From positions 1 to 64,000 of the forward strand of contig CAMDCE010000023.1 of assembly GCA_945889625.1 (NCBI GenBank): a stretch of DNA of 64,000 bases, read 5' to 3'. A model generated the notes under the pieces. The model made no database searches, was not told the origin of the DNA, and saw only the letters and a program-made list of their open reading frames with translations. Source of the DNA: Asaia bogorensis (GTDB lineage: Bacteria; Pseudomonadota; Alphaproteobacteria; Reyranellales; Reyranellaceae). The position numbers and the translations under genes were made by a program. Below, piece by piece: positions 55,259 through 64,000 of the stretch (positions are counted from its first letter, which is position 1; every line of letters starts with the position of its first letter).

Positions 55259-55474
55259 GCCAAGTGTCAGTCCGCCGGCGCCGGGGGGCGCCGGTCGGCG
55301 GAACATGGACGCGATCTTTACGATGACTAGTCGCTAGCCGACTAGCGCCAGTAGGTCGGGTGGTTACAGTAACAATTGTTGCCAACCACCTGATTTTCTT
55401 TCGATTTTTCTCCGACAAGCGTATCCTGCCGGAGAGGGATCCGTGCAACGGCAACGTCAGAGGGGGACGACGCC

Positions 55475-55780
55475 GTGTTTGCTGACCGAGAGTCCGTGCG
55501 CCAACAGGCGCGCCCATTCGACGCCTATGCGTTGAATGACAATGCGTTGGAGGGAACCCTTCCGACGCTTCCTGAAATGCTTTACCTGCGCCGCGCGCTC
55601 ACCCAGCCCGGGGGCAAGCTGCCGCTGTTCGACCTCGACGGCCAGTCCGTCGACGCCGACGTGGTGCAGCGCTGCCTGGAGTGCGGCTGGGCCGAGCCGT
55701 GGTTCAACAACCCGCTGAAGCCGGACTGGCTGGTCTGCAAGCTCACTGAAGCTGGTCGTCGGCTGGCGACGGCGCTGTAA
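55475..55780 (+). CDS. Hypothetical protein
   Basis: 101 aa ORF, GTG start, preceded by AGAGGGGGA. Confidence 0.6.
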   Translation: MFADRESVRQQARPFDAYALNDNALEGTLPTLPEMLYLRRALTQPGGKLPLFDLDGQSVDADVVQRCLECGWAEPWFNNPLKPDWLVCKLTEAGRRLATAL

Positions 55781-55789
55781 CGGCCCGTG

Positions 55790-56005
55790 TCACGCCCGCC
55801 GCCGCCAGCAAGGCAGCGGCGAGCACAGGAACTGCATTCGGCCCCACACGGTGGCGAACAGGCCGAACACCTCGGCGGCACTCGCGGTGTCGCCGCCCAT
55901 GGAGCCCAGCACGAGCGTGGGTGGCACCGGAATCATCAGGCCGAGCGCCATCACGTCCAGCGGCACGGCGCAGAAGATGAAGGCGAGGGCGCGCCGGGCG
56001 TTCAT
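55790..56005 (-). pseudogene. N-terminal remnant of a TCR/Tet-family MFS transporter
   Basis: MNARRALAFIFCAVPLDVMALGLMIPVPPTLVLGSMGGDTASAAEVFGLFATVWGRMQFLCSPL then frame loss; about 65 aa of an expected ~400 aa. Confidence 0.65.
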
Positions 56006-56086
56006 TGGGGCTGCAAACGTCAAAAACGGAGGAAGCCTGACCGGCGCATGCTAGCATGCCGATCACGGAGGGATTCTATTACCGCG

Positions 56087-56551
56087 ATGCCCGCACCTGT
56101 TCGTCTCATTGCCATTGCCTCACTGGCGCTCCTCGTGTTGTCGGGTACGGCGCTTGCTCAAACGGTCGTCGCGACCGCTACCAAATGGGGTCTGCTTGGC
56201 ACCTGGCAGCTCGACTGTGGGGCGCCGGTAAGCCGAAGCAATGCCGCATTGAAGTATGTGGTGAGAGGCGGAAAGCTCTTCCACGATCGCGACTTCGGTG
56301 ACGGCACGAAGGATTCCAGTGCGATCACGGCAGCAGGGGCAGGGGCGGACGGGACGTTCGAGCTCACCGTCCCCTTCGCCTCGATTTCGCAGACGCGGCA
56401 GTTCGCCTTCATCAAGGGAGCCGATGGTCGAATTCGCGTCCTGCGCAACAGGAACGTCGATACCGACGAATATTCCATTAAGGACGGGAAATTCGTGGCC
56501 AACGGCAATGCCTCGCCGTGGCAGAGCCGATGCTCGAAAGCGACGAATTGA
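56087..56551 (+). CDS. Hypothetical secreted protein
   Basis: 154 aa with signal peptide MPAPVRLIAIASLALLVLSGTALAQ; single-domain body with Cys pair. Confidence 0.75.
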   Translation: MPAPVRLIAIASLALLVLSGTALAQTVVATATKWGLLGTWQLDCGAPVSRSNAALKYVVRGGKLFHDRDFGDGTKDSSAITAAGAGADGTFELTVPFASISQTRQFAFIKGADGRIRVLRNRNVDTDEYSIKDGKFVANGNASPWQSRCSKATN

Positions 56552-56557
56552 AGAAAT

Positions 56558-56634
56558 TGGTCGGGGCGACAGGATTTGAACCTGCGACCTCCAGTCCCCC
56601 AGACTGATGCGCTACCAGGCTGCGCTACGCCCCG
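56558..56634 (-). tRNA. tRNA-Pro (anticodon GGG)
   Basis: CGGGGCGTAGCGCAGCCTGGTAGCGCATCAGTCTGGGGGACTGGAGGTCGCAGGTTCAAATCCTGTCGCCCCGACCA; cloverleaf and encoded CCA. Confidence 0.95.
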
Positions 56635-56738
56635 ACCGACGCCGCGGCGAACCGCGGCAGGGGGGGCTTTAGCGCGAATGGCAGCGATGCCGCAAGCAGG
56701 GTTGCCTGGCACCCCCGGCAGGGCGGATATAGACCGCC

Positions 56739-58028
56739 ATGATTGCCCAATCCGCCCTTGAGGCCACGCCGGCGCTCGGCCGGCGCGTGCTGCTGTTTTC
56801 CTCGATCGGGCACGCCCTGATGCACATGATGACCGCGTTCTATGCGGTGATCGTGCTGACGCTCGCCATCGCCTGGGACCTGCCGCCCGAGAGCCTGCTC
56901 GAGCTCTATGCGCCCTCCGCCATCCTGCTCGGCGTCATGTCGCTGCCGGCGGGCTGGGCGTCCGACCGCTTCGGCGCGCCCCTCATGATGGTCGTCATGT
57001 TCGTCGGCCTCGGCCTGTCCTCAATCGCCTGTGGGCTGGTCGCGAAGGGTGACACCGTCGCTCTGGCGCTGGCGCTTTGCGGGCTTGGCGTATTCGGCGC
57101 CATCTATCACTCGGTCGGCATCGGCTGGATCATTCGCACCGCCCGCGAGCAGGGCCACGCCATGGGCGTGAACGGCCTGTGGGGCAGCGCCGGGCTCGCC
57201 CTCTACGGCGTCGTGCCGGGCGTGCTTATCACGCTCGCTTCGTGGCGCGCCGCCTTCATCGTGCCCGGTGTCGTCTGCCTCGTGGTCGGTGCTGTGCTCG
57301 CCTGGCAGATCAGGCGGGGCAAGGTGGGCGACCGCGCCATGCCCGCGACGCCCGGCGTGCAGCCCGGCCGTCGCGAGTTCTGGCGAGTCTTTTCCGTGCT
57401 CTCCGTTACCATGGCGATGGAAGGTGTCATCTGGGCGGCCGTGATGTTTGGCGCCGCCCTGGTGTTCGAGACGCGCCTGGCCGGCGACATCGCGCAGCTG
57501 CGCGAGGGCCTGGCCTCATGGGGCGTGTTCACCCAGGCCGTGCTGTGGGTCGGGCTCGCGACCTCGATGATCTACGTCGTCTCGGGCATCGCGCAATACG
57601 CGATGGGCCGGCGCATCATCGATCGCTATCCGCTGAAGTCGATCTATGTCACGGCCTCGGCGCTGCAGCTCTTCGCGATGCTGGCCCTGGCCTTCGGCAA
57701 CGGCTACGTCGCGCTTCTGGGCGCCATCGCCTCGGCGGTTCTGAGTTCGGCCTCCGGCCCGGTCGAGAACATCCTGATCGCACGCTATACGCCCAGCCGC
57801 TATCACGGGCTGGGCTTCGGCGCGAAGTTCGTCGTAGCCCTGGGCGCGAGCCCGCTCGCCATCCTGCTGATCGCCTGGGTGAGCAAGACGACCGGAAGCC
57901 TGGAGCTGCTGTTTCTCGGCCTAGCCGGTGTCTCCGTACTGATCACCCTGGTGGCGCTGCTGCTGCCGGGACGCGAGCAGGCGCAGGCAAGGGCCATGCC
58001 GGCGTCGCAGCCGGCACCGGCCGAATAG
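56739..58028 (+). CDS. MFS transporter
   Basis: 429 aa, 12-[30 protein letters not shown] loop. Confidence 0.92.
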   Translation: MIAQSALEATPALGRRVLLFSSIGHALMHMMTAFYAVIVLTLAIAWDLPPESLLELYAPSAILLGVMSLPAGWASDRFGAPLMMVVMFVGLGLSSIACGLVAKGDTVALALALCGLGVFGAIYHSVGIGWIIRTAREQGHAMGVNGLWGSAGLALYGVVPGVLITLASWRAAFIVPGVVCLVVGAVLAWQIRRGKVGDRAMPATPGVQPGRREFWRVFSVLSVTMAMEGVIWAAVMFGAALVFETRLAGDIAQLREGLASWGVFTQAVLWVGLATSMIYVVSGIAQYAMGRRIIDRYPLKSIYVTASALQLFAMLALAFGNGYVALLGAIASAVLSSASGPVENILIARYTPSRYHGLGFGAKFVVALGASPLAILLIAWVSKTTGSLELLFLGLAGVSVLITLVALLLPGREQAQARAMPASQPAPAE

Positions 58029-58037
58029 CGGCGCCGC

Positions 58038-58646
58038 CTACTTCGTCGTGCGCGCTGCCTTGTAGGCCGGCCGCGCGAGGCAGCGGTCCAGCCACGCTCC
58101 GGCATTGGGGAAGGGCGCGAAGTCGAACTTGATCGGCTTGGCCCAGCTGCAGATCGACGCGAGGTTGAGGTCGGCCACGGTGAATTTCGAGCCCAGCAGA
58201 TAGTCGCGGCCCTGCAGCGCGCCGTTCAGCACGGCGAATGGCTTGGGCAGCGCCTTCTGCGCTTCGGCGACGGCATCGGGCTTGCGCTTGTCGGGCGCCG
58301 TCATGAACATGTCGATCAGGATCGTGAGCAGGGGCTTCTCGACTTCCGTCATGCCCCAGAAGCTCCACTGGTGGCAGAACGCCTGGTCCTCGAAACTCGC
58401 GGGCAGGAAGCCGTCCTTGTTGTACTTGGCGGCGAGATAGAGATTGATCGCCATCGATTCGAACAGCTTGAACTCGCCGTCGACGAGTGTCGGCACCTTG
58501 CCGTTGGGATTGATCTTGAGATAGTCGGGCCCCTTCAGGTCCTTCATCTCCATCGCCACATGCTCGAACGGGATGCCGAGCTCGTGCACGATCCACAACG
58601 CGCGGGCAGCGCGCGACGCCGCGGGACCGTAGATTTTGATCGTCAC
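58038..58646 (-). CDS. Glutathione S-transferase
   Basis: KIYGPAASRAARALWIVHELGIPFEHVAM...NPNGKVPTLVDGEFKLFESMAINLYLA. Confidence 0.93.
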   Translation of the reverse strand: MTIKIYGPAASRAARALWIVHELGIPFEHVAMEMKDLKGPDYLKINPNGKVPTLVDGEFKLFESMAINLYLAAKYNKDGFLPASFEDQAFCHQWSFWGMTEVEKPLLTILIDMFMTAPDKRKPDAVAEAQKALPKPFAVLNGALQGRDYLLGSKFTVADLNLASICSWAKPIKFDFAPFPNAGAWLDRCLARPAYKAARTTK

Positions 58647-58708
58647 TGTGAAGTCTCCCCAAACCCAAGTTCATCGCAACGATAAAGCAGCGGACCGCGG
58701 CGGTCTAA

Positions 58709-60046
58709 CTATTCCCCAAGCCCGTGCTCGGTGCCGACATAGCCGTGCGGATGGCCGAATCGCTCTGTCATAACGACTGAAAAATCCTTGGACGGTCCGG
58801 CGATCCAGCCGCCGGCGCGGACGGCATATTTCTTCGCAGCGACTGCCGCTTTCGGCTCGACGCTGTGCTGCAGGGCTCTGGCGGTGCCCATCACCATCTT
58901 GCGGAACTCGACGATGCCAACGTCGGTCGGACCGAGATGCTCCCTGGTGCGGTCCTGCACCACGCCTTGGCTGTCCTGGATCGCGGCGTCCTGTTCGCTC
59001 ACACCGGCGACGCCGGTGAAGCTCGTCGTCTTCTGCAGCGCGCGGTCGAGCATGTAGTCGTTGCGGATGTTGCGCAGCGGCATGTAATTGGCGTCGACGG
59101 AGGCGTGCAGGCTGAGGCCCGAGGCATATTTCTCGCGCTCGGCGTTGCTGAGCGGCCGGTCGGGCACCCAGCTGTAGGTGTAGATCCAGCAGGTTACGTC
59201 ATCGACCGGCACCCAGCACTGACCGTGATAGACGTCGCCCGGGAAGGCGACCGGCACGAGGGCGTGGTTGGGCATCAGGAACTGCGAGATGCGCCAGTAG
59301 CGGTCGGCGCTGTCGGTCTTGCGCGAGGCGCCGATCGCCAGGCCCGTGTCGTGGCCGGTAATGGCGAACTTCGGCCGCGGATCATCCATTACCCAGCGGA
59401 TGCGATCCTGCAGCTCGCTGCCGGCGCCGATCGCCGACGTGCTGCGGAAGACCTCGAGCTTCGTGGCTTCGTCCTGGGTTGGGACCTTGTGCAGGAACGA
59501 GAAGTGCGCGGTGTCGATCGCGCCCTCGAGGCTTTGCACCCAGTTGCAGTCCTGCCACTTCTTGGAGACGTAGCGGTGCGTCGCCGGCACCAGCCCGAGC
59601 TCGAGCTGGGGCAGCTCCGGCATGTTCTCGCGCGGACCCATATAGACCCACACAATGCCGGCCCATTCGCGCGTCGGGTAGGCCAGCAGCTTGATGGTGT
59701 CCTTGTACGAGGACTCCGGCGGCGACGTCGGCAGGTCGACGCAGTTACCGTCGACGTCGAACTTCCAGCCATGATAGCCGCAGCGTAGTCCGCACTCTTC
59801 ATTGCGGCCGAAAAAGAGATTGGCGCCGCGATGCGGGCAGTGCGGTTCGACGATGCCGATGCGGCCGTTGCTGTCGCGGAAGGCCAGCAGCTCCTCGCCC
59901 AGGATCCTGATCTTCTTCTGCGGCCCGTCGCGCTCGGGGAGCTCTTCGGACAGCAGCGCCGGCATCCAGAAGCGGCGCAGCAGATCGCCCATCGCCGTGC
60001 CGGGGCCGCTCCGGGTGAGGAATTCGTTGTCGGACTTGCTCAGCAT
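58709..60046 (-). CDS. Rieske [2Fe-2S] aromatic ring-hydroxylating oxygenase alpha-like subunit
   Basis: Rieske motif CPHRGANLFFGRNEECGLRCGYHGWKFD; WMPALLSEELPERDGPQ. Confidence 0.92.
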   Translation of the reverse strand: MLSKSDNEFLTRSGPGTAMGDLLRRFWMPALLSEELPERDGPQKKIRILGEELLAFRDSNGRIGIVEPHCPHRGANLFFGRNEECGLRCGYHGWKFDVDGNCVDLPTSPPESSYKDTIKLLAYPTREWAGIVWVYMGPRENMPELPQLELGLVPATHRYVSKKWQDCNWVQSLEGAIDTAHFSFLHKVPTQDEATKLEVFRSTSAIGAGSELQDRIRWVMDDPRPKFAITGHDTGLAIGASRKTDSADRYWRISQFLMPNHALVPVAFPGDVYHGQCWVPVDDVTCWIYTYSWVPDRPLSNAEREKYASGLSLHASVDANYMPLRNIRNDYMLDRALQKTTSFTGVAGVSEQDAAIQDSQGVVQDRTREHLGPTDVGIVEFRKMVMGTARALQHSVEPKAAVAAKKYAVRAGGWIAGPSKDFSVVMTERFGHPHGYVGTEHGLGE

Positions 60047-61350
60047 CAGGAAGTCGCCTTGGCCAGAGCTTGCTCCAGATCGGCGATGATGTCGTCAGCC
60101 GTTTCGATGCCTATCGACAGGCGAACCACGTCGGGACCGGCGCCGGCGGCCACGCGCTGCTCGTCGGAGAGCTGGCGATGCGTCGTCGAGGCGGGATGGA
60201 TGATCAGGCTCTTGGCGTCGCCGATATTGGCGAGGTGGGAGAACAGCTCGACGCTGTCGACGACTTTCACGCCGACCTCGTAGCCGCCCTTGACGCCGAA
60301 GGTGAAGACCGAGCCCGCGCCCTTGGGCATATAGCGGCGGGCCAGCGCATGATACTTGTTGGTCGGCAAGCCGGCATAGTTCACCCAGGCGACCGCCGGA
60401 TGCTTCTCGAGATATTGCGCGACCTTCATGGCGTTGGCGCAGTGGCGTTCCATGCGCAACCCCAGCGTCTCGATGCCGAGCATGGTGAGCCAGGCATTGA
60501 ACGGAGCCTGGCTCGGCCCGAGGTCGCGCAATCCCACGGCATGGCTGTGGAAGGTGTAGGCCATGTCGCCGAATGTCTCGAAGAAGTTGAGGCCGTGGTA
60601 GGCGGGCTCGGGTCCGGCGAGGCTGGGGAACTTGCCGCCCCCATTCGTTCCTTTGACCGCCCAGTCGAACTTGCCCGAATCGATCACCGCGCCGCCCATC
60701 GAGGTGCCGGTACCGCTCAAGAACTTGGTGGTCGAGTGCACGATCAGGGTGGCGCCATAGTCGATCGGTTTGCACAGCCAGGGCGTGGCCAGCGTGTTGT
60801 CGACCAGCAGCGGCACGCGCGCATCGTCGGCGATCCTGGCGATCGCCTCGATGTCGCTGATGACGCCGCCCGGATTGGCCAGGCTCTCGATGAAGAAGGC
60901 CTTGGTGTTGGCCGTGACCGCGCGCTTGAAGTTCTCCGGATCGTCGGCATCGACGATGTGCGCCTTCCAGCCGAACTTCGGATAGGTGTTCCTCATCTGC
61001 TGCAGCGAGCCGCCATAGAGGCGCGAGGAGGCGACGATCTCCGCGCCCGGGCTCATCAACGAGAACAGCGCGAGCACCTGTGCTGCATGGCCGGACGAGG
61101 CGACGGTGCAGCCGCGACCGCCTTCCAGGGTCGCCAGCCGTGTCTCGAGGGCGGCGTTGGTCGGATTGGTCAGCCGCGAATAGATGAAGCCCACGGTCTG
61201 CAGGTTGAAGAGCGCTGCGGCGTGGTCGGCGTCCTCGAAGACATAGGCCGTGGTCTGATAGATCGGTTGGGCGCGGGCGCCGGTCGCAGGATCGGGCGCG
61301 GCGCCGGCATGCACCGACAGGGTATCGAAACCGTAGGTCTTGTTGCTCAT
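60046..61350 (-). CDS. O-acetylhomoserine aminocarboxypropyltransferase / Cys-Met PLP enzyme
   Basis: FDTLSVHAGAAPDPATGARAQPIYQTTAYVFEDADHAAALFNLQ...VHSTTKFLSGTGTSMGG. Confidence 0.93.
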   Translation of the reverse strand: MSNKTYGFDTLSVHAGAAPDPATGARAQPIYQTTAYVFEDADHAAALFNLQTVGFIYSRLTNPTNAALETRLATLEGGRGCTVASSGHAAQVLALFSLMSPGAEIVASSRLYGGSLQQMRNTYPKFGWKAHIVDADDPENFKRAVTANTKAFFIESLANPGGVISDIEAIARIADDARVPLLVDNTLATPWLCKPIDYGATLIVHSTTKFLSGTGTSMGGAVIDSGKFDWAVKGTNGGGKFPSLAGPEPAYHGLNFFETFGDMAYTFHSHAVGLRDLGPSQAPFNAWLTMLGIETLGLRMERHCANAMKVAQYLEKHPAVAWVNYAGLPTNKYHALARRYMPKGAGSVFTFGVKGGYEVGVKVVDSVELFSHLANIGDAKSLIIHPASTTHRQLSDEQRVAAGAGPDVVRLSIGIETADDIIADLEQALAKATS

Positions 61351-62438
61351 GAGGAAGCTCCGCCGCTGAAGACGATACAGGCCGGACTGGCGACACTCAG
61401 CTTTCGTCCGGCCGGGCTCAATAGCCCATCTTGTTCGACCTTGTAGGTGACGATCGAGTGGCCGCCCTGGTTGGCGACGTAGAGGAAGCGCTGCGCCGGA
61501 TCGAAGGCGAAGAAGCGCGGGACGCTGCCCTTGGTCGGCACCCATTGCCGGGGCGACAACGTGCCCTTGGCGGGATCGACGGCGAACACGCCGATACTGT
61601 CGTGACCGCGGTTGGAGACGTAGACGTTGCGGCCGGCACGATCGATCGAGATTTCGGCGCCGGTGCTGTAACCGGTGAAGTCTGACGGCGTGGAGGGCAC
61701 GGTCTGCAGCGGCTTGAGCGCTCCGGTGGCGCGGTTCTGGCGGTAGGTGCTGATCGTCGAATCGAGCTCGTTGATGACGTAGGCCAGCGCTCGGCGCGGA
61801 TGGAAGTCGATGTGGCGCGGACCGGCGACGGGCCGCGCGGTGACCTCGCCGACATAGATCGCCAGGCAGCGCTTCCTGTCGAGCCGGTAGGCGATGACGC
61901 TGTCGGCGCCCTTGGTCGGCGCATAGAAGAACTTGCCCTGCGGATCGAGCGGGATGTGGTGCGGCCGCACGTTCTTCTGCTCGGTGCGGTGTGGTCCCAG
62001 CGTTCCCTTGACCGTGGTGAGCGTGGGGTAGGGGCCGAGCGAGCCGTCGCCGAAAACCGGCAGCACGGCGATCGAATCGGTGCCGTAGTTCAGCACGACC
62101 AGGAAGCGTCCGGTCGGATCGAACGCCAGATGAATGGGATTGTAGCCGCCGGTCGGTTGGCGATTGAGCACCGCCAGCCGGCCGGTGCGCGGATCGATCG
62201 TGTAGGAGGTCGCTTCGCTGCGATCGCCATGCACCGAATAGAGGCGTGTGCCTGCCCTGTTTATGGCGAGGAAGGACGGGTTCTCCAGTCCACCAAGAAG
62301 CTGCACATGGGTGAAGGCTCCGGTGCGGCGATCGACCTTGTAGACATTGATGCCCTTGCCTCGGCCGTGGCGTTCCGGCGTCGTGTAGCAGCCGACATAG
62401 GCGAAGAGCGGGCGGATCGTGCGGGATGTCTTCTTCAT
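61347..62438 (-). CDS. Lactonase family protein (7-bladed beta-propeller, 6-phosphogluconolactonase-like)
   Basis: FAYVGCYTTPERHGRGKGINVYKVDRRTGAFTHVQLLGGLENPSFLAIN...NELDSTISTYR...VSNRGHDSIGVF. Confidence 0.9.
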   Translation of the reverse strand: MKKTSRTIRPLFAYVGCYTTPERHGRGKGINVYKVDRRTGAFTHVQLLGGLENPSFLAINRAGTRLYSVHGDRSEATSYTIDPRTGRLAVLNRQPTGGYNPIHLAFDPTGRFLVVLNYGTDSIAVLPVFGDGSLGPYPTLTTVKGTLGPHRTEQKNVRPHHIPLDPQGKFFYAPTKGADSVIAYRLDRKRCLAIYVGEVTARPVAGPRHIDFHPRRALAYVINELDSTISTYRQNRATGALKPLQTVPSTPSDFTGYSTGAEISIDRAGRNVYVSNRGHDSIGVFAVDPAKGTLSPRQWVPTKGSVPRFFAFDPAQRFLYVANQGGHSIVTYKVEQDGLLSPAGRKLSVASPACIVFSGGASS

Positions 62439-62478
62439 CCCGTGAGCATGCCGTCAGCCGCCGGGAATTGCGAGGGCG

Positions 62479-63858
62479 CTATCGCGCGATGACGACCCGC
62501 AGTCCGGGCTTGCCGTCGTCGAGCCGCAGCGACAGCCCGTGCAGGTTGGCGATGGCCTTGACCAGCGCGAGGCCAAGGCCGCTGCCGGCGGTCGTGCGGC
62601 TGCGGTCGAGGCGGTAGAAGCGGTCGAACACCTTGTCGCGCTCGGCTTCGGGAACGCCGGGGCCGTTGTCGGTCACTTCGGCCTCGAAGCCCGTCGCGGT
62701 CTTGCGCAAGGCCAGGCGAACCGACGTGCCGGCCGGCGTGTGGTGCAAGGCGTTCTCGACCAGGTTGGAGAACATCTGTGCCAGGAGCTGGCGGTCGCCG
62801 GTCAAGGTCACGCTGTCCGCGATCTCGATGTCGAGCTTGTGCTGGGAGTCCTCGGCCGCCGGCGCATAGGCGTCGCCGATGCTGCGGACGAGGGCGGAGA
62901 AATCGAGCTCGGCAAAGGCGCTCTTTTGTGCGCCGGCCTCGATCTGGGCGATACGCAGCAGGGCGGAGAAGATTTCCAGGAGCGAATCGGCCTCGGCGAT
63001 GGCGGCGTCGGTCGCGGCCGCATATTCACCCGTCGTTGTGGCGCGCTCGCGGGCGTCTTCCAGATGCTGGCGCAGGCGGTCGAGCGGCGTGCGCAGATCG
63101 TGGGCGATATCGTTGGAGACCTGGCGCAGCCCCTCCATGAGCTGCTGAATGCGGTCGAGCATGGCGTTGAGGCTGGTGACGAGCTGGTCGATCTCGTCGT
63201 TGGTGCCACGCACGGGAATGCGCGCCGAAAGATCGCCCTCCATGATAGCGCGGCTGGTGCGGGTGATGGCGTCGATGCGGCGCAGGAACTGTCCGCCGAG
63301 CAGCACGCCGCCGGCGATGGCGAGCAGAAGCGTGAGCCCACCGGCCCAGGCGAAGGCGCGCACGATGGCGCGCTGCATGTCGGACAGGCGATTGGCGTCC
63401 TGGGCGACCAGCAGGAACGAGCCGTCCGACAAAGTGAGACCGAAGCCGGTGAGCTTGGGGTGCTGCTCGCTTTCAGCCTCAGCGGCATTGGGCTCGGGGG
63501 CGAAATCGACGACACCGTTGACCGGCGGCATGCCCGGCAGGTTGCCGACCACGACGCGGCGGTTGGGCGCCTGCAGAAGGTAGAAGATCGGGCCGCGCGT
63601 GCGGAAGTTCATGCGCCGCGCGATCTGGTCGGCCAACCCGTTGAGGCCGCTGCGGCGATGGACCTCGGCGAGCTGCAGCGCTTCGGTGCGCAGGACGGCT
63701 GCCATGTCGGCCTGCATCGCCGCCGTCGCCGTCCAGTAGACGGTGGCGAACAGCGCGCCGGCCGAGAACACGAACAGCACGGCGTAGATCAGCGTCAGCC
63801 GGAAGCTGGCGGACCGCAGGATCCTAGTCAGGCGCGCGGATGACATATCCGTAACCAA
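62479..63858 (-). CDS. Sensor histidine kinase
   Basis: HAMP region, DIAHDLRTPLDRLRQHLEDA H-box, LVENALHHTP N-box, DNGPGVPEAERDKVFDRFYR, GSGLGLALVKAIANLHG. Confidence 0.95.
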   Translation of the reverse strand: MVTDMSSARLTRILRSASFRLTLIYAVLFVFSAGALFATVYWTATAAMQADMAAVLRTEALQLAEVHRRSGLNGLADQIARRMNFRTRGPIFYLLQAPNRRVVVGNLPGMPPVNGVVDFAPEPNAAEAESEQHPKLTGFGLTLSDGSFLLVAQDANRLSDMQRAIVRAFAWAGGLTLLLAIAGGVLLGGQFLRRIDAITRTSRAIMEGDLSARIPVRGTNDEIDQLVTSLNAMLDRIQQLMEGLRQVSNDIAHDLRTPLDRLRQHLEDARERATTTGEYAAATDAAIAEADSLLEIFSALLRIAQIEAGAQKSAFAELDFSALVRSIGDAYAPAAEDSQHKLDIEIADSVTLTGDRQLLAQMFSNLVENALHHTPAGTSVRLALRKTATGFEAEVTDNGPGVPEAERDKVFDRFYRLDRSRTTAGSGLGLALVKAIANLHGLSLRLDDGKPGLRVVIAR

Positions 63859-64000
63859 TGCGTTCGCCAGCGTCCGCCATAATCCGAATGGTTAACAAAG
63901 AGGCCGCTACGGCGCTGGCTTTTCCACCGCGTATGTTCGTATTCATTCGTGCAAAGCCGCCACGCGTTGGCGGGTAGGTTGGAGGGTAGGGCAATGGCTC

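Noticed and set aside
56558-56634. tRNA-Pro as an integration site for a mobile island
   Set aside because: No integrase, no second attachment-like duplication of the tRNA 3' end and no island-type gene content nearby.

Overview
This is a 64 kb, GC-rich chromosomal segment that looks alphaproteobacterial, judging by gene families and by synteny such as DUF177-rpmF-plsX-fabH-ihfA-merR and nrdR-ribD-ribE-ribBA-ribH-nusB-thiL. Most of it is ordinary metabolism and transport: a valine/isobutyrate catabolism cluster, a liv ABC transporter operon, riboflavin biosynthesis, hppA, a GST, CoA transferases, a Rieske dioxygenase, and one tRNA-Pro(GGG). No prophage, IS transposase gene or CRISPR array was seen. 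The strongest signal is a probable selenoprotein on the minus strand (32019-32537). A 93-codon ORF ends at TGA, but the same frame stays open for 78 more codons starting Gly-Ser-Cys, giving a 'UGSC' motif. A SECIS-like hairpin starts 4 nt after the TGA. The gene sits in a tight operon with a thioredoxin-reductase-like flavoprotein and two tandem paralogous genes of unrecognised function. The second strong signal is a small palindromic MITE-like element in two copies (3372-3475 and 49882-49963), each with a TA duplication within a CTAG target. One copy splits an isochorismatase-family hydrolase gene; the other sits exactly in the stop codon of a bamE-like gene. An in-frame amber codon also interrupts an aminotransferase gene at 6667. 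Assignments come from reading translated sequence only; no database search was run.
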